Of a DNA stretch of 64,000 nucleotides, positions 1 to 10,279 are shown piece after piece. The DNA comes from an uncultured Pseudomonadales bacterium (GTDB lineage: Bacteria; Pseudomonadota; Gammaproteobacteria; Pseudomonadales; Azotimanducaceae), in contig OY282455.1 in NCBI GenBank assembly GCA_958296195.1, forward strand, positions 3,472,001 to 3,536,000, written 5' to 3'. A program made the translations under genes and the position numbers. Positions within the stretch are counted from its first letter, which is position 1; the number at the start of each line of letters is the position of its first letter. Under the pieces are notes generated by a model. It worked only from the letters and a program-made list of their open reading frames with translations, was not told where the DNA came from and ran no database searches.

Positions 1-498
1 GAAGCCGCCACCAACATGGCTCGGCTGGAGGCCGGCTTCATCATGCCGGGGATGGAGTTCAACGAGGCGTTGAAAACCGTCCGCTTCGAGCATGATCAAA
101 CGCCTTTTGAGCTGAACCTGGGTTGGTTGGTGGACTTCAGCAAGCCACACTTCAGCGGGCGCCGCGCCCTGCTAGCGGAGCAGGAGCGGGGGCCGAGATA
201 CACCCTGACCAAGCTGGACATCGAAGGCAACCGGCCGGCCGAAGATGCCCGCATCTACGCCAACAAGCGCTGCACCAAGGAGGTCGGCTACGTCACCTCC
301 GCCATGTGGTCGCCGGCCGTGAAGGCCAACATCGCCCTGGCCATGATCGAAACGGAGCATGCGCAAGGCGAGCTCTGGGCCGAAATCCACTACGAGAAGG
401 AGCTGCGCCAATACAGCCGGGTGGTGCGATGCCAGCGCAAGGACCAACCGTTCTGGGCACCGGCCCGCGCCAAGGCCACGCCACCGCCGGATTGTTGA
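1..498 (+). CDS. GcvT-like aminomethyltransferase, C-terminal part (5' truncated by window)
   Basis: The reading frame is open from the first base, so the gene starts outside the window; 165 residues are visible. The sequence (RLEAGFIMPGMEF, NLGWLVDF, FSGRRALL, GYVTSAMWSP) is typical of the C-terminal half of glycine-cleavage T-protein / dimethylglycine dehydrogenase relatives, which transfer a one-carbon unit to tetrahydrofolate. The GWLVDF and F-x-GR-x-AL segments and the following beta-barrel with GYVTSA are the family hallmarks. An N-terminal FAD oxidoreductase domain could lie upstream but cannot be seen. It converges on the SnoaL-like gene with a 6-bp gap. The family is fairly sure; the exact substrate is not. 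Confidence 0.8.
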   Translation, partial: EAATNMARLEAGFIMPGMEFNEALKTVRFEHDQTPFELNLGWLVDFSKPHFSGRRALLAEQERGPRYTLTKLDIEGNRPAEDARIYANKRCTKEVGYVTSAMWSPAVKANIALAMIETEHAQGELWAEIHYEKELRQYSRVVRCQRKDQPFWAPARAKATPPPDC

Positions 499-504
499 AC
501 GACC

Positions 505-1068
505 TCAAGTAGCCTTGTAGTCGCGGTCAAACTCCCGCCATGCCGGCAACTGTTCAGGATAGTCCGCATCGAACCAAGCATCCCCGAAGAAGAGCCTTTG
601 CCTCTTGGTCATGGCCTGCAAATAGTCCTTGGCCGGCACATAGTACAGAAATTGAATTTCGCGGCGGGCGAACAGCCAGCGGCCAGCGACGCGCCTGTAG
701 TCGTCGTTGTACTTCATGGCGGCCAAGCTCATCACCCCGTTCGGCGTGGTTTCCGCATGGCTCAGCACCGTGCCCTTGGCGCGGTCCGGATCGTCGCCAT
801 CAATCCGAATGAAAGGATCGTGGGTCCAGTGATACCCAGGACCGCGAATCTTGAACGCCTGCACGAACAGATCGATGATCTCCGCCCGGCCCCTGGCCCG
901 CATCACCCCGCTCGGCGAGTCAAACTCCCCATCCTCGGTGAAAAGCCCTCCAAGCCGCGGAATGTCATGCTCGTCGCAAGCGACGCCGTAGGCGCTGATC
1001 AGTTCCTCTATGGCGATGCGTGATTCGAGCCGCTCAACGCGGCGCTCCAATGCAGCGATGTCCGTCAT
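505..1068 (-). CDS. SnoaL-like / NTF2-fold protein
   Basis: 187 residues. The N-terminal pattern (LERRVERLESRIAIEELISAYG, then LGGLFTEDGEFDSP, then YRRVAGRWLFARRE) is that of the SnoaL-like NTF2 superfamily, small cone-shaped proteins that act as isomerases, cyclases, dehydratases or ring-hydroxylating-dioxygenase small subunits. The start at 1068 is preceded by a clear GAGGAG ribosome site. It lies 29 bp downstream of the Baeyer-Villiger monooxygenase gene on the same strand, so the two are probably co-transcribed and may act on the same substrate. No specific reaction can be assigned from sequence. Confidence 0.85.
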   Translation of the reverse strand: MTDIAALERRVERLESRIAIEELISAYGVACDEHDIPRLGGLFTEDGEFDSPSGVMRARGRAEIIDLFVQAFKIRGPGYHWTHDPFIRIDGDDPDRAKGTVLSHAETTPNGVMSLAAMKYNDDYRRVAGRWLFARREIQFLYYVPAKDYLQAMTKRQRLFFGDAWFDADYPEQLPAWREFDRDYKAT

Positions 1069-1097
1069 TAGGTTTCTCCTCTGATCCCAGGTGTGGC

Positions 1098-2702
<1,605 letters not shown>

Positions 2703-2750
2703 GAAATCACCCTAGCCGTCATGCAAATCCCCCACCGACAATGACGCAGG

Positions 2751-3419
2751 TTAGGCGGCGCCCAATGCGTGGGACCCGAGCCGCTTCCTGCTCCAAGCCG
2801 CCACGCGCACCCCCCAAGCGGCGAAGCCGGCCCAATAATAGGCGTAGTCGATGGGTTGGATGTCCTCGTAGTAGAAGAGTTCGTACCAGTAGGTGTTCCA
2901 GACGACCGCCCACAGAAAGTAAATGCCGCCCTTGTGCAGCGCCTTCCACTGCCGTGCGCTGAGCTTGCTGCGCCCGAACCGAAACGAGGTTGCGGACATG
3001 GCGATCAGCACCAGATAGCCGGGCACCTGCACCGCCAAGTCGAAGTAGCTGTACGCCTCCTCAAGGTAATAGTTCCAGTGCAGGGTGACCAGCCACAGGA
3101 TGAAGAATAGCTGCCATCCCATGCCGGCGGCGAAGCACAGGCCCAGGATGCGCCGGTTGCGCAGCAGCCAACGGCTGAACGCTCCCGGAGTGAGCGCGGC
3201 CAGCGCCGAGGCCGCGAACGCGAGGAACAGCCACGGAACCGCCACCCGCACCGAGAACTGAATCATGGCGGAAACGCCCAAGGGGTCAGCCAAATCCATC
3301 GTCGGCATCCGCAGGGCAACGGCTGCGCCCGTGCCGGCCGCGACCAGCCAGAACAGCCACCAGCCGTTGAGGGCCTTGCCGCTCCACACGGAAGATTGTC
3401 GCGCCGCACCTGTTTTCAT
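2751..3419 (-). CDS. Multi-pass membrane protein, ferric reductase-like transmembrane domain
   Basis: 222 residues with about six hydrophobic segments. The stretch LLRNRRILGLCFAAGMG, a central helix with LWLVTLHW, and LSARQWKALHKGGIYFLW resemble the heme-binding transmembrane domain shared by MsrQ, YedZ and ferric reductases, in which histidines in neighbouring helices coordinate b-type heme. The resemblance is by eye and not strong enough to name a gene. It sits upstream of the BVMO on the same strand (48-bp gap), so it may supply electrons or simply be co-transcribed. It could also be an unrelated membrane protein. Confidence 0.55.
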   Translation of the reverse strand: MKTGAARQSSVWSGKALNGWWLFWLVAAGTGAAVALRMPTMDLADPLGVSAMIQFSVRVAVPWLFLAFAASALAALTPGAFSRWLLRNRRILGLCFAAGMGWQLFFILWLVTLHWNYYLEEAYSYFDLAVQVPGYLVLIAMSATSFRFGRSKLSARQWKALHKGGIYFLWAVVWNTYWYELFYYEDIQPIDYAYYWAGFAAWGVRVAAWSRKRLGSHALGAA

Positions 3420-3548
3420 GGAGAAAGCCGCCTAGCGGGGCTCATCCTGCGTTTTTCGGAGCCCCCATGCAAGGGAGTGTAAGAGCGAGCCGTCTGGCTA
3501 CCGCCGGTTGCGCGACGCAGCCGCCGACTAGGGGACGGCCGGTCCAGC

Positions 3549-4271
3549 TCACGCACAAGTGAGACCTTTGGGATCCGTTTTCAGGACCGGCTTCGTGTGA
3601 GGCGTGACGGAGCAGGAGAGCAGGAAGGCGTACATCTCCCCCGGCTCACCGGCTTCGTAATAGCGGAGCATCTTTTCGTTGAACTCCAACTGTCGCTTAG
3701 CGGGGATGCTGATGGCATCAAAGCCAGCCGCTAAGAACACGCCGTTCATCATCAGCCGGCCGGTACGTTTGTTGCCGTCAAAGAAAAACTGCTGCCGGGC
3801 CATTTCCAGAAAAAGGCGCATCCCCCGCACAAACGTATCGCCTTCGGAGCCGACGGCCTCCAGCGTGGCCGCAAAGCGGGCGTTCAAGGTTTCCGCCGGA
3901 GGCGGCCGGTACTCGGTTCCCGAGATGGTGACCTCCAAGTCCCGGAACCGACCCCACGCCAAGGCTTCGTTCCTGGCCACCAGCGCATTTAGCGCACAGG
4001 CGTTTGCCTTGCTCAAGGCAAACTCGCCTTCCCGCACTTGACGAAGCAACTCCCGCCAACTGGCGCACTGATTGAGGACTTGCTCCGCATCCTCCACCTT
4101 GCGCCCGCCGACGGTGACGCCGTCAATGAGCGTCTGCACCTCCGGCAGCGTGAACGGGTTGCCTTCCAAATTGACGGTGTCCGTGACGATCTGGGCATGC
4201 AGCTTCTCCGCCCGCCACAAGGCCGCCGCCTGATTGGCGGATGTTGAATTTTCAACGATGTAGCTTCGCAC
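3549..4271 (-). CDS. Fic family protein with degenerate catalytic motif (His to Gln)
   Basis: 240 residues. Fic enzymes transfer AMP or related groups from nucleotides to target proteins; the motif HxFx(D/E)GN(K/G)RxxR carries the catalytic histidine. Here the motif reads QFFFDGNKRTGR, with glutamine (Q161, codon CAG) in the histidine position while F163, D165, G166, N167, K168 and R169 are kept. The N-terminal inhibitory motif (S/T)xxxE(G/N) is present as TVNLEG (residues 32-37), so this looks like a class II, self-inhibited Fic. It is the last gene of a minus-strand operon, 17 bp after the Rad50-like gene. Without histidine, AMP transfer is unlikely; another phosphoryl or nucleotide chemistry, or a binding role, is possible. 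Confidence 0.85.
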   Translation of the reverse strand: MRSYIVENSTSANQAAALWRAEKLHAQIVTDTVNLEGNPFTLPEVQTLIDGVTVGGRKVEDAEQVLNQCASWRELLRQVREGEFALSKANACALNALVARNEALAWGRFRDLEVTISGTEYRPPPAETLNARFAATLEAVGSEGDTFVRGMRLFLEMARQQFFFDGNKRTGRLMMNGVFLAAGFDAISIPAKRQLEFNEKMLRYYEAGEPGEMYAFLLSCSVTPHTKPVLKTDPKGLTCA

Positions 4272-4288
4272 CGACCCTTCCCGTCCGA

Positions 4289-7200
4289 TTACTCAATGTT
4301 GATGATTTCCGGTGGTTCAACGCCCTTGCTTTCCGCCGCCTTAGTGAACCATTCCACGATTTGCGGATGGCAGGTGAACACCAACACTTGGTTGGTTTCG
4401 GCTAGGTCCAAGAACGCCTCTGCGGCCATCCTCCCACGACACGGATCGAAGTTCACCAAGGCGTCGTCGAGGATTACCGGCTGCGGCTCCGTGTGCCGAC
4501 CTAGGTGGCGGATCAAGCCGAATCGCAGGGAGAGGAACAATTGCTCACGGGTGCCTCGGCTCAATTGATTGGGTTGTTTGACATTCCTATTGGAGTCCGT
4601 AACCCTGATCTCCGGTTGGCCCAGCGGAGAGAACACCGTCTCATAGCGGCCACCAGTGATCTTGCAAAAAAAATCCTGGGCGGTGCGCAAGACATCGGGC
4701 TGTCTTTCTCGCTCGAACTTGGCTTGTGCCTTCTTCAACAAATTCTCGGCAACGGTGCGAACAGCCCAAGCCTGCGCATGACTGCGCATAGCCTCAACGA
4801 GTCGATGGCGCTCCGTTCGCAATTGGGATGATTCGTCCTCGCCTACTAGCTGGTCGAGTGTCGTTTGAGTCGATCCCTTGGCAGAGGACAATTCTAGGAG
4901 ATTGGTTTGGATTTCGTCACGCTCTTCTTCAAGTTGAGCCCTGCTGTCCTGGATGGACTGGAGGTTTGTTCCGGCAAGCATCCGCATCATATCTTCAAGA
5001 GGCCGGCCAGGACCACTCAAGAGTTGCAGCCGGCCTAGAGTCTCCCTTTTTTTCCGCTCCAGTTCCATGCGCAAACGATGCTGTTCCGCCCGTTGGCGGA
5101 AGGCTTCCGCATCGTTGACACCACCTGACCGGAGTAGGACTTGCCTTTCGCCTTCCACCTCTTGGAGCAATTTCTTGCGCTCCTGCAAGCGACGCTCCGA
5201 GTTCCGCAATGCTTCTTTTGCAATGTTCCGATTTGTAACTTTGTCATCAACCTCGGTGCGCAGTTCCACTAGTTGGCCGACCGCAGTAGCGACTGATTGG
5301 AGGTTGCGGTGGTCAATGGCTTGACCGAAGTCGGGAGCCAAAAGATCGACAGCGGCGACGTATGCTTCAATGCGCTGCTGCATAGAAGCAGTGCTTTGGC
5401 GGCTACCCTGCAAGGTGCGCATTTGGTTCTTGCCAAGCTCTACCTTGCCCCGTAGCACTTCCACGGTTGCCGGCGAAAAATTCCCCTGCAAACCCCTCGC
5501 GTTCAGCCAGTTTCGCCACTCGTTCTTCGCTGCTTGAAGATTCTCTCGGGATTGTTTAACGGCTTGCGCGGACTGTCGCTCCCGGCCCTCCCTTTCCCTA
5601 GCCAGTTGCTTCGCTTGGTCGAGAGTGGCGGCAAGCGCGGCGCGGTTCCTTAGTTGGGCCTCCGCTTCATCCAAATCTTGCATCGCGTCCATGAGGGAGC
5701 GTTCATCATTAACATCTAAACGGAAAGGTTCGGCTTCTCGCTCGAAATCGGAGTGAAGCCGCGCCAAGTTAGCCTCGGCGCGATGCAGAGACTCTCGAAT
5801 GCGAGCAGCCAAGGGAGGCTCTGCATCTTGGTTTATCGAAGGCCTACGGGTAATAAACACATACGCGGCCATACCGATAAGTGAAATGCCGGCGGCCACG
5901 CCCATGATGAAAAGCTCCGCATCGCCCATCGCCGCACCGCCGGCGAAGAGGGCAAGACCAACAATGAATCCGGCTATCGAAAGCACCAGACTGCCTCTCT
6001 GGCCTTGACTGGGCGTTGCGGAGCTTTCGATGCCGGCGAGCTGTGCTTGCAGGTCCGAGATTCGCGCTTGGATGGACTTGATTTCTACCAGCCAGGATTG
6101 CATCTGGCGCAGGGTCGTCCGTCGTTGCCCCACTTCGTCTTGTTTAAGGTTGGGCATGGGGGCGTTGTCCAGTTCCTGTTGCGCCTTTAGCCGCGCCGCA
6201 ACAACCTCCTCCAGCAACCGCTCCGCTTGGACATGCTCAGTTTGAGATTGCTCCATCTGCTTGTCAGTCTCTTGCAAGGACTGCGCGTATCTCGATATCT
6301 GGTCCTGTACGGCTAATGACAAGTCAAAGCCTTCAAGACGGACTTCATCCCAATCCGGCCCGAGCTCCCGCAAAGTTGCCATAAGGCCGCTCGTTTGACG
6401 TTCAAGCTCGGCTCGGCGCTCCGGCAGATCGCGGACGTCGTTATCGAACGAGGCCAAGCTTCGCTCCAGTTTGCGGATTTCGTCAGTACGATCTAGGACA
6501 GCTTCATTTGCAATCCGAGCCTCCGCCTGGATCTTGACATCCGACGCTTCCGCAGCCGCAGAATCGCGTTCCTCCTTCGCAGCGCGCATCCGATCTTCCA
6601 AAGCTTCCAAGCGGCCGGCGCCGTTGGCAGGGAAGTTCTCAATGGCCGGAATAAGGCGCAAATCCCGCTCGACTTCGTAAAGAACGTTCCAGTCAGGCCA
6701 AGCGTTTTCGAGGCGGATCTTCCGGTCGATCAGTGACTCATTTTTCTCGCGGCGGTCTTCAAGTTCTTGCAATTTTGATTCAATGCTTCTAAGCTTCCTA
6801 GATAGACTTCCGTAGCTCTCCGAGTTTTTACTAACTTCGGCCAGATACGCATCTATTGAATCAAGCTTTCCCGCCACTTCATATATTTTGCGGTTTCTAC
6901 CGCCTATCTTGTGGTTTCTACCGCCTTTCAGAAAAATTTTGTTGTTTTGCTCTTGCAGCGTCTTAAACGCCTTGGGGAGATTGGCGGCACCCATGCCGGC
7001 GCTATAGATCTGACTGTTGACCTGATCGTCTTTCAGCAGCGCTTCGTCGTGGAGTTCGTCAAGGGTGAAGGTGAAAACATTTTGAAAAACAGTCTTGGAA
7101 TGGTTGCCCAACAGACGCAGCAATACTGAATCGGGGACGTCTCCGCCGTTCGCGCCAGTCAGCATCAGCGGTCCGCCCGCCGCCCCTTGGAATCGCTGCA

Positions 7201-7453
7201 CTGTGACGGCTTCGCCAGCTCCGCCAACTAGAGTTAGGCGACCTCCGTGTCCGATCCCCCCAGGGGGTGGATAGGGATTGCTGCTGCTGCGGCCATCGGG
7301 GAACCCAAACAACAGTCTGCGGATAAACTCCAACAAAGTGCTCTTGCCGGCCTCATTGGCACCGTGGAAAAGAGTGACGGGCCGCTCGAATGGGCCGCGT
7401 CGCCAGTCAGCGAAGCGCCCGAAGCCGTCAATGTGTAGGCCATGAATCCTCAT
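4289..7453 (-). CDS. YhaN-like AAA ATPase (Rad50/SbcC relative) with membrane hairpin
   Basis: 1054 residues. The Walker A motif GANEAGKS is at residues 31-38. The ABC signature LSRGTREQ and Walker B PVILDDALVNFD lie near residues 965 and 995, followed by an H-loop VLVFTCHPQ, so an ABC-type ATPase head is assembled from both ends of the protein. Between them are long heptad-rich coiled coils. There is no CxxC zinc hook; instead two hydrophobic helices occur near residues 486-535 (LSIAGFIVGLALFAGG and AGISLIGMAAYVFI), as in YhaN proteins, suggesting the coiled-coil tip is membrane-anchored. It overlaps the YhaO-like nuclease gene by 4 bp (ATGA), implying coupled translation and a two-protein DNA-processing complex. 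Confidence 0.9.
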   Translation of the reverse strand: MRIHGLHIDGFGRFADWRRGPFERPVTLFHGANEAGKSTLLEFIRRLLFGFPDGRSSSNPYPPPGGIGHGGRLTLVGGAGEAVTVQRFQGAAGGPLMLTGANGGDVPDSVLLRLLGNHSKTVFQNVFTFTLDELHDEALLKDDQVNSQIYSAGMGAANLPKAFKTLQEQNNKIFLKGGRNHKIGGRNRKIYEVAGKLDSIDAYLAEVSKNSESYGSLSRKLRSIESKLQELEDRREKNESLIDRKIRLENAWPDWNVLYEVERDLRLIPAIENFPANGAGRLEALEDRMRAAKEERDSAAAEASDVKIQAEARIANEAVLDRTDEIRKLERSLASFDNDVRDLPERRAELERQTSGLMATLRELGPDWDEVRLEGFDLSLAVQDQISRYAQSLQETDKQMEQSQTEHVQAERLLEEVVAARLKAQQELDNAPMPNLKQDEVGQRRTTLRQMQSWLVEIKSIQARISDLQAQLAGIESSATPSQGQRGSLVLSIAGFIVGLALFAGGAAMGDAELFIMGVAAGISLIGMAAYVFITRRPSINQDAEPPLAARIRESLHRAEANLARLHSDFEREAEPFRLDVNDERSLMDAMQDLDEAEAQLRNRAALAATLDQAKQLAREREGRERQSAQAVKQSRENLQAAKNEWRNWLNARGLQGNFSPATVEVLRGKVELGKNQMRTLQGSRQSTASMQQRIEAYVAAVDLLAPDFGQAIDHRNLQSVATAVGQLVELRTEVDDKVTNRNIAKEALRNSERRLQERKKLLQEVEGERQVLLRSGGVNDAEAFRQRAEQHRLRMELERKKRETLGRLQLLSGPGRPLEDMMRMLAGTNLQSIQDSRAQLEEERDEIQTNLLELSSAKGSTQTTLDQLVGEDESSQLRTERHRLVEAMRSHAQAWAVRTVAENLLKKAQAKFERERQPDVLRTAQDFFCKITGGRYETVFSPLGQPEIRVTDSNRNVKQPNQLSRGTREQLFLSLRFGLIRHLGRHTEPQPVILDDALVNFDPCRGRMAAEAFLDLAETNQVLVFTCHPQIVEWFTKAAESKGVEPPEIINIE

Positions 7454-8730
7454 GTGCCGTTACTCCCCAGCAGGTCAACGACCATTGCCTCCGCTTCGTC
7501 AAGCAACGCGGCAAGTTGGTCAGAGCTAGGTGCGAATCCGGACAGATGCCGGTGGAAACGATGGTGATTGTAGAGGTCGTCAAGCCCGTTGCGCAGCCCA
7601 GCCAGCAAGTTCGCATCCTCTTTCGCTCGATCCACCGTGCGCAGCACCTCGGCCAGAAAATCGGCACCCTCCTGCCTGTGCGCTTCCCGGTTGAAGGGCG
7701 ACGCGCTTCGATCCTCAATCCTTTCGCACCAAGCGAAGCGCCTTGACGCTGCCCATTCCTCGTTGAGTTCTTCAAGGAGGTCCTCAATGGCGTTCGGCCG
7801 CCGGAGAGTGCGATGCAGCTCGCCGCGCCCCTTGAGTTGGATGTGAACAATGAGGGAACGTCCATCAGCATTGTCTAACATATCCTGTAGCCTATTGCCC
7901 AACCCATCCAGCAGCGCTTGTTCAGTCTCGAAATCGCCGATGTCCACACGCAGGAACTCCCAGCGAACCAAGTCCACGGGATGGAACTCCAAGCGGATGT
8001 TTCCGTCGTCCTCCGCCTCCACCAAGTACAGGCCCCGAGCGCCGCGCTCGTTGGGCTGCCGGCCTTGGGGATTGCCAGGATAGACCACTGCCGGGGTTTG
8101 TTCTTTAAGCGCTTGGCGACGGTGGATGTGGCCTAGTGCCCAATAGTCAATGTGCGATTTCTCCAAGTCGGACAGCGAACAGGGCGCATAAGATTCATGC
8201 TCGCGATTGCCGCCGACATTGGTGTGCAGCAGCCCGATGGAGAACGGGCCTGGCTCGACTTGGGGGAGCTTTAGCGTCAGATTCTCCGTGACCTCACGGG
8301 TGGGATAGCTGACGCCGTAAACGACTGCCCGACTAGGGTCGTCCCGAAACACTGGCGAGGGCTCCGGTGCCCACTCAGCACCGAACCGCTTGCAGCTTGG
8401 CGGATAGTCCAGCTGCGCCTCCCATCCGTCCAGCGGGTCGTGATTGCCGTGGCAGACGAAGGAACGGATTCCGGCCTCATCCAGCTTCCTCAGCCCTTCC
8501 ACGAACTTGAGCTGCGCCCGCAGGCTGCGGTCGGCGCTGTCGTATATGTCGCCCGCAACCAACAGAGCATCCACGTTCTCCGCAATGCACAGATCGACGA
8601 TGTTCTCCCAAGCCTTGAACGTGGCTTCGTAGAGCGCATTCGCCACAGAGTCAGGCGCGACAGCCCGCAGTCCCTTGAAGGGGCTGTCCAAATGCAGGTC
8701 GGCGGTATGGGCAAAGCGGATGCGGGTCAT
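7450..8730 (-). CDS. YhaO/SbcD-like metallophosphoesterase, DNA repair exonuclease
   Basis: 426 residues from the ATG at 8730, which follows a GGAGGAG ribosome site; an upstream in-frame TTG at 8748 is less likely. All calcineurin-like phosphoesterase motifs of the Mre11/SbcD group are visible in order: HTADLHLD (DxH), LLVAGDIYD (GDxxD), CHGNHDP (GNHD), LLHTNVGG and ALGHIHRR (GHxH). Family knowledge says such proteins are Mn-dependent nucleases that work with a Rad50/SbcC ATPase. The next gene is such an ATPase, overlapping by 4 bp. With the downstream Fic gene it forms a three-gene operon that could serve DNA repair or phage defence. Confidence 0.9.
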   Translation of the reverse strand: MTRIRFAHTADLHLDSPFKGLRAVAPDSVANALYEATFKAWENIVDLCIAENVDALLVAGDIYDSADRSLRAQLKFVEGLRKLDEAGIRSFVCHGNHDPLDGWEAQLDYPPSCKRFGAEWAPEPSPVFRDDPSRAVVYGVSYPTREVTENLTLKLPQVEPGPFSIGLLHTNVGGNREHESYAPCSLSDLEKSHIDYWALGHIHRRQALKEQTPAVVYPGNPQGRQPNERGARGLYLVEAEDDGNIRLEFHPVDLVRWEFLRVDIGDFETEQALLDGLGNRLQDMLDNADGRSLIVHIQLKGRGELHRTLRRPNAIEDLLEELNEEWAASRRFAWCERIEDRSASPFNREAHRQEGADFLAEVLRTVDRAKEDANLLAGLRNGLDDLYNHHRFHRHLSGFAPSSDQLAALLDEAEAMVVDLLGSNGT

Positions 8731-9104
8731 CCTCTCCTCCAACTCCAAGACTACTCAATCATCCAAACCAATTACGCCAATGTCCATTGCGGGTAGATGA
8801 TCCCGCAAGACAGCTTGACATCCAAGGTTAGCAGACCCTAAGGTGGGTGCATACCTTCACAGTTGACGCTCAGGGCATGAGAATCACCATTGCCTTGCTG
8901 GACGAATTGGGGCAGTTGGTGCGCAACGAAGCTGAACAGCGCTGCATCAGCCTGTCGGCGGTCATGCGCCGCTCCTTTGAGCGCGGCGGACGCAGACGTA
9001 GCAGTGCTGGCCGAACGTATGCACACCAACCGCATCATAGCTCTTGACCGACACCATTTTTCCGCTTTGAGGAACAGCCAAGGGGCGGCCTTGGAGCTCC
9101 ACCC
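8731..9104. other. Intergenic region between divergent genes
   Basis: This 374-bp stretch separates the divergent nuclease operon and a membrane-protein gene and should hold both promoters. I see no convincing sigma-70 pair, terminator or RNA gene. A plus-strand frame at 8847-9047 encodes a peptide with no recognisable family, so I do not call it a gene. Confidence 0.5.
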
Positions 9105-9986
9105 ATGAGCCGGATAATCGCAGCCGGCGCGAATTTTGACGCGCACAAGGTTCGGCAGGCCGTCAAGTGGACGGTCTATGGGCTGCTCATTGTCAACTTC
9201 GGGTTTTACATCTCTGAGGATTGGGCCAGGGCCGCCCACACCCTGCACGAAGGCTCCACCTTTCTGGACTGGACCAGCGAGTTCGCCACCAGCATCGACG
9301 AGTCCGCTTGGTTTCTGCTGCTGTTCATGTTCGAGCTGGAGACCTATGTTCTGGAGGACCGGCACTGGAAGGGCTGGGTGGCGCTCAGCGTGCGCGGGGT
9401 GCGGCTGTTCTGCTATGTGCTGATTGCGCATACGGTCTATGCGTTCGCCGTCACCGTCATCGACTTGCAGCCCACGGTTCCGGTGCAGGACGCGCCGGAT
9501 TCGTGCAGCCTTGCCAATGCCGATGTTTCCTATGTTTACAACCTTGAATACACGGACATCAACGACGGCAATTGCGCCGGGCTTTCCAGCGCATCGGAAT
9601 TCTATTGGGTCGGCAAGGACCCAGTGGTCAGCGATATGGCCGGCCTCAATCTGGAGCGGGATCTAGCTTGGGCGGACCTGATCGAAGTAGTGGTCTGGTT
9701 GGTGATCCTGCTCGCCATGGAGGCGGTGGTGCGCCTGCAGGACCGCGGAGTCACCGGCGGCGGTTTGATCTCCCTCGCCAATTCAGTCAAGATTTTGCTG
9801 TACCTGCTGCTCATCGCCATCGGCGTCTATTGGGCGTCCCTGTCGCACTGGCTGTATCTGTGGGATGAGTTGGTTTGGATCGGCGGGTTCGCCGCCATTG
9901 AGATGAACGTCAGCGATTGGCGCAAGGAACTGCTTGTCGAACAGGCATCTGGCCCCGCATTGGCCGCTGCCCAGGGGCCGGCATGA
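9105..9986 (+). CDS. Integral membrane protein of unknown function
   Basis: 293 residues with about six hydrophobic segments, roughly at 22-42 (WTVYGLLIVNFGFYI), 66-80 (SAWFLLLFMFELE), 98-118 (LFCYVLIAHTVYAFAV), 195-212 (LIEVVVWLVILLAMEAVV), 230-250 (ILLYLLLIAIGVYW) and 255-272. A larger non-membrane loop with two cysteines (about residues 131 and 156) lies between helices 3 and 4 and may be periplasmic and disulfide-bonded. The ATG follows a GGAG site at suitable spacing. The many acidic residues next to helices (DESAWF, FELETYVLED) are unusual but not diagnostic. I do not recognise the family, and the neighbours give no clear clue. Confidence 0.75.
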   Translation: MSRIIAAGANFDAHKVRQAVKWTVYGLLIVNFGFYISEDWARAAHTLHEGSTFLDWTSEFATSIDESAWFLLLFMFELETYVLEDRHWKGWVALSVRGVRLFCYVLIAHTVYAFAVTVIDLQPTVPVQDAPDSCSLANADVSYVYNLEYTDINDGNCAGLSSASEFYWVGKDPVVSDMAGLNLERDLAWADLIEVVVWLVILLAMEAVVRLQDRGVTGGGLISLANSVKILLYLLLIAIGVYWASLSHWLYLWDELVWIGGFAAIEMNVSDWRKELLVEQASGPALAAAQGPA

Positions 9987-10069
9987 CAAACGGGACCGGG
10001 TCACTGCTCACCCAATCGCCCGCAAGGGCCAAAATCGTGCAAGGCTTATGATGGGACGCCACCGGAAAG

Positions 10070-10279
10070 ATGCTTGAGTTGGCAAAACCCTCTATTGCCG
10101 TGGCGCTGGTTGCGGCGGGCCTGTGGTTGGCTGCTTTCGGGAATGCTTGGGCACCCGGCGCATTCGAACTGCTGCCCGCCTCGGAGGTCGGCGCTTGGCT
10201 GGAGCTTTTCGTCCCCTTCCTGCCGATGCTGCTGATTGGCCTTGGCGCCGCCCTGTTTGTTAGGAGAAAACCGGAATGA
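10070..10279 (+). CDS. Small two-helix membrane protein
   Basis: 69 residues with two hydrophobic segments (about 8-27, SIAVALVAAGLWLAAFGNAW, and 47-64, FLPMLLIGLGAALF) and a basic tail (VRRKPE). Its stop overlaps the start of the PuuB-like oxidoreductase gene (ATGA at 10276-10279), so the two are probably translationally coupled. That overlap is the main reason for calling such a short gene. The function is unknown; it could be a membrane anchor or accessory subunit for the oxidase. Confidence 0.6.
   Translation: MLELAKPSIAVALVAAGLWLAAFGNAWAPGAFELLPASEVGAWLELFVPFLPMLLIGLGAALFVRRKPE

Noticed and set aside
8847-9047. Plus-strand frame of 66 residues before the membrane-protein gene
   Set aside because: No recognised family, no clear ribosome site, and a basic, repetitive C-terminus typical of chance frames in GC-rich DNA.
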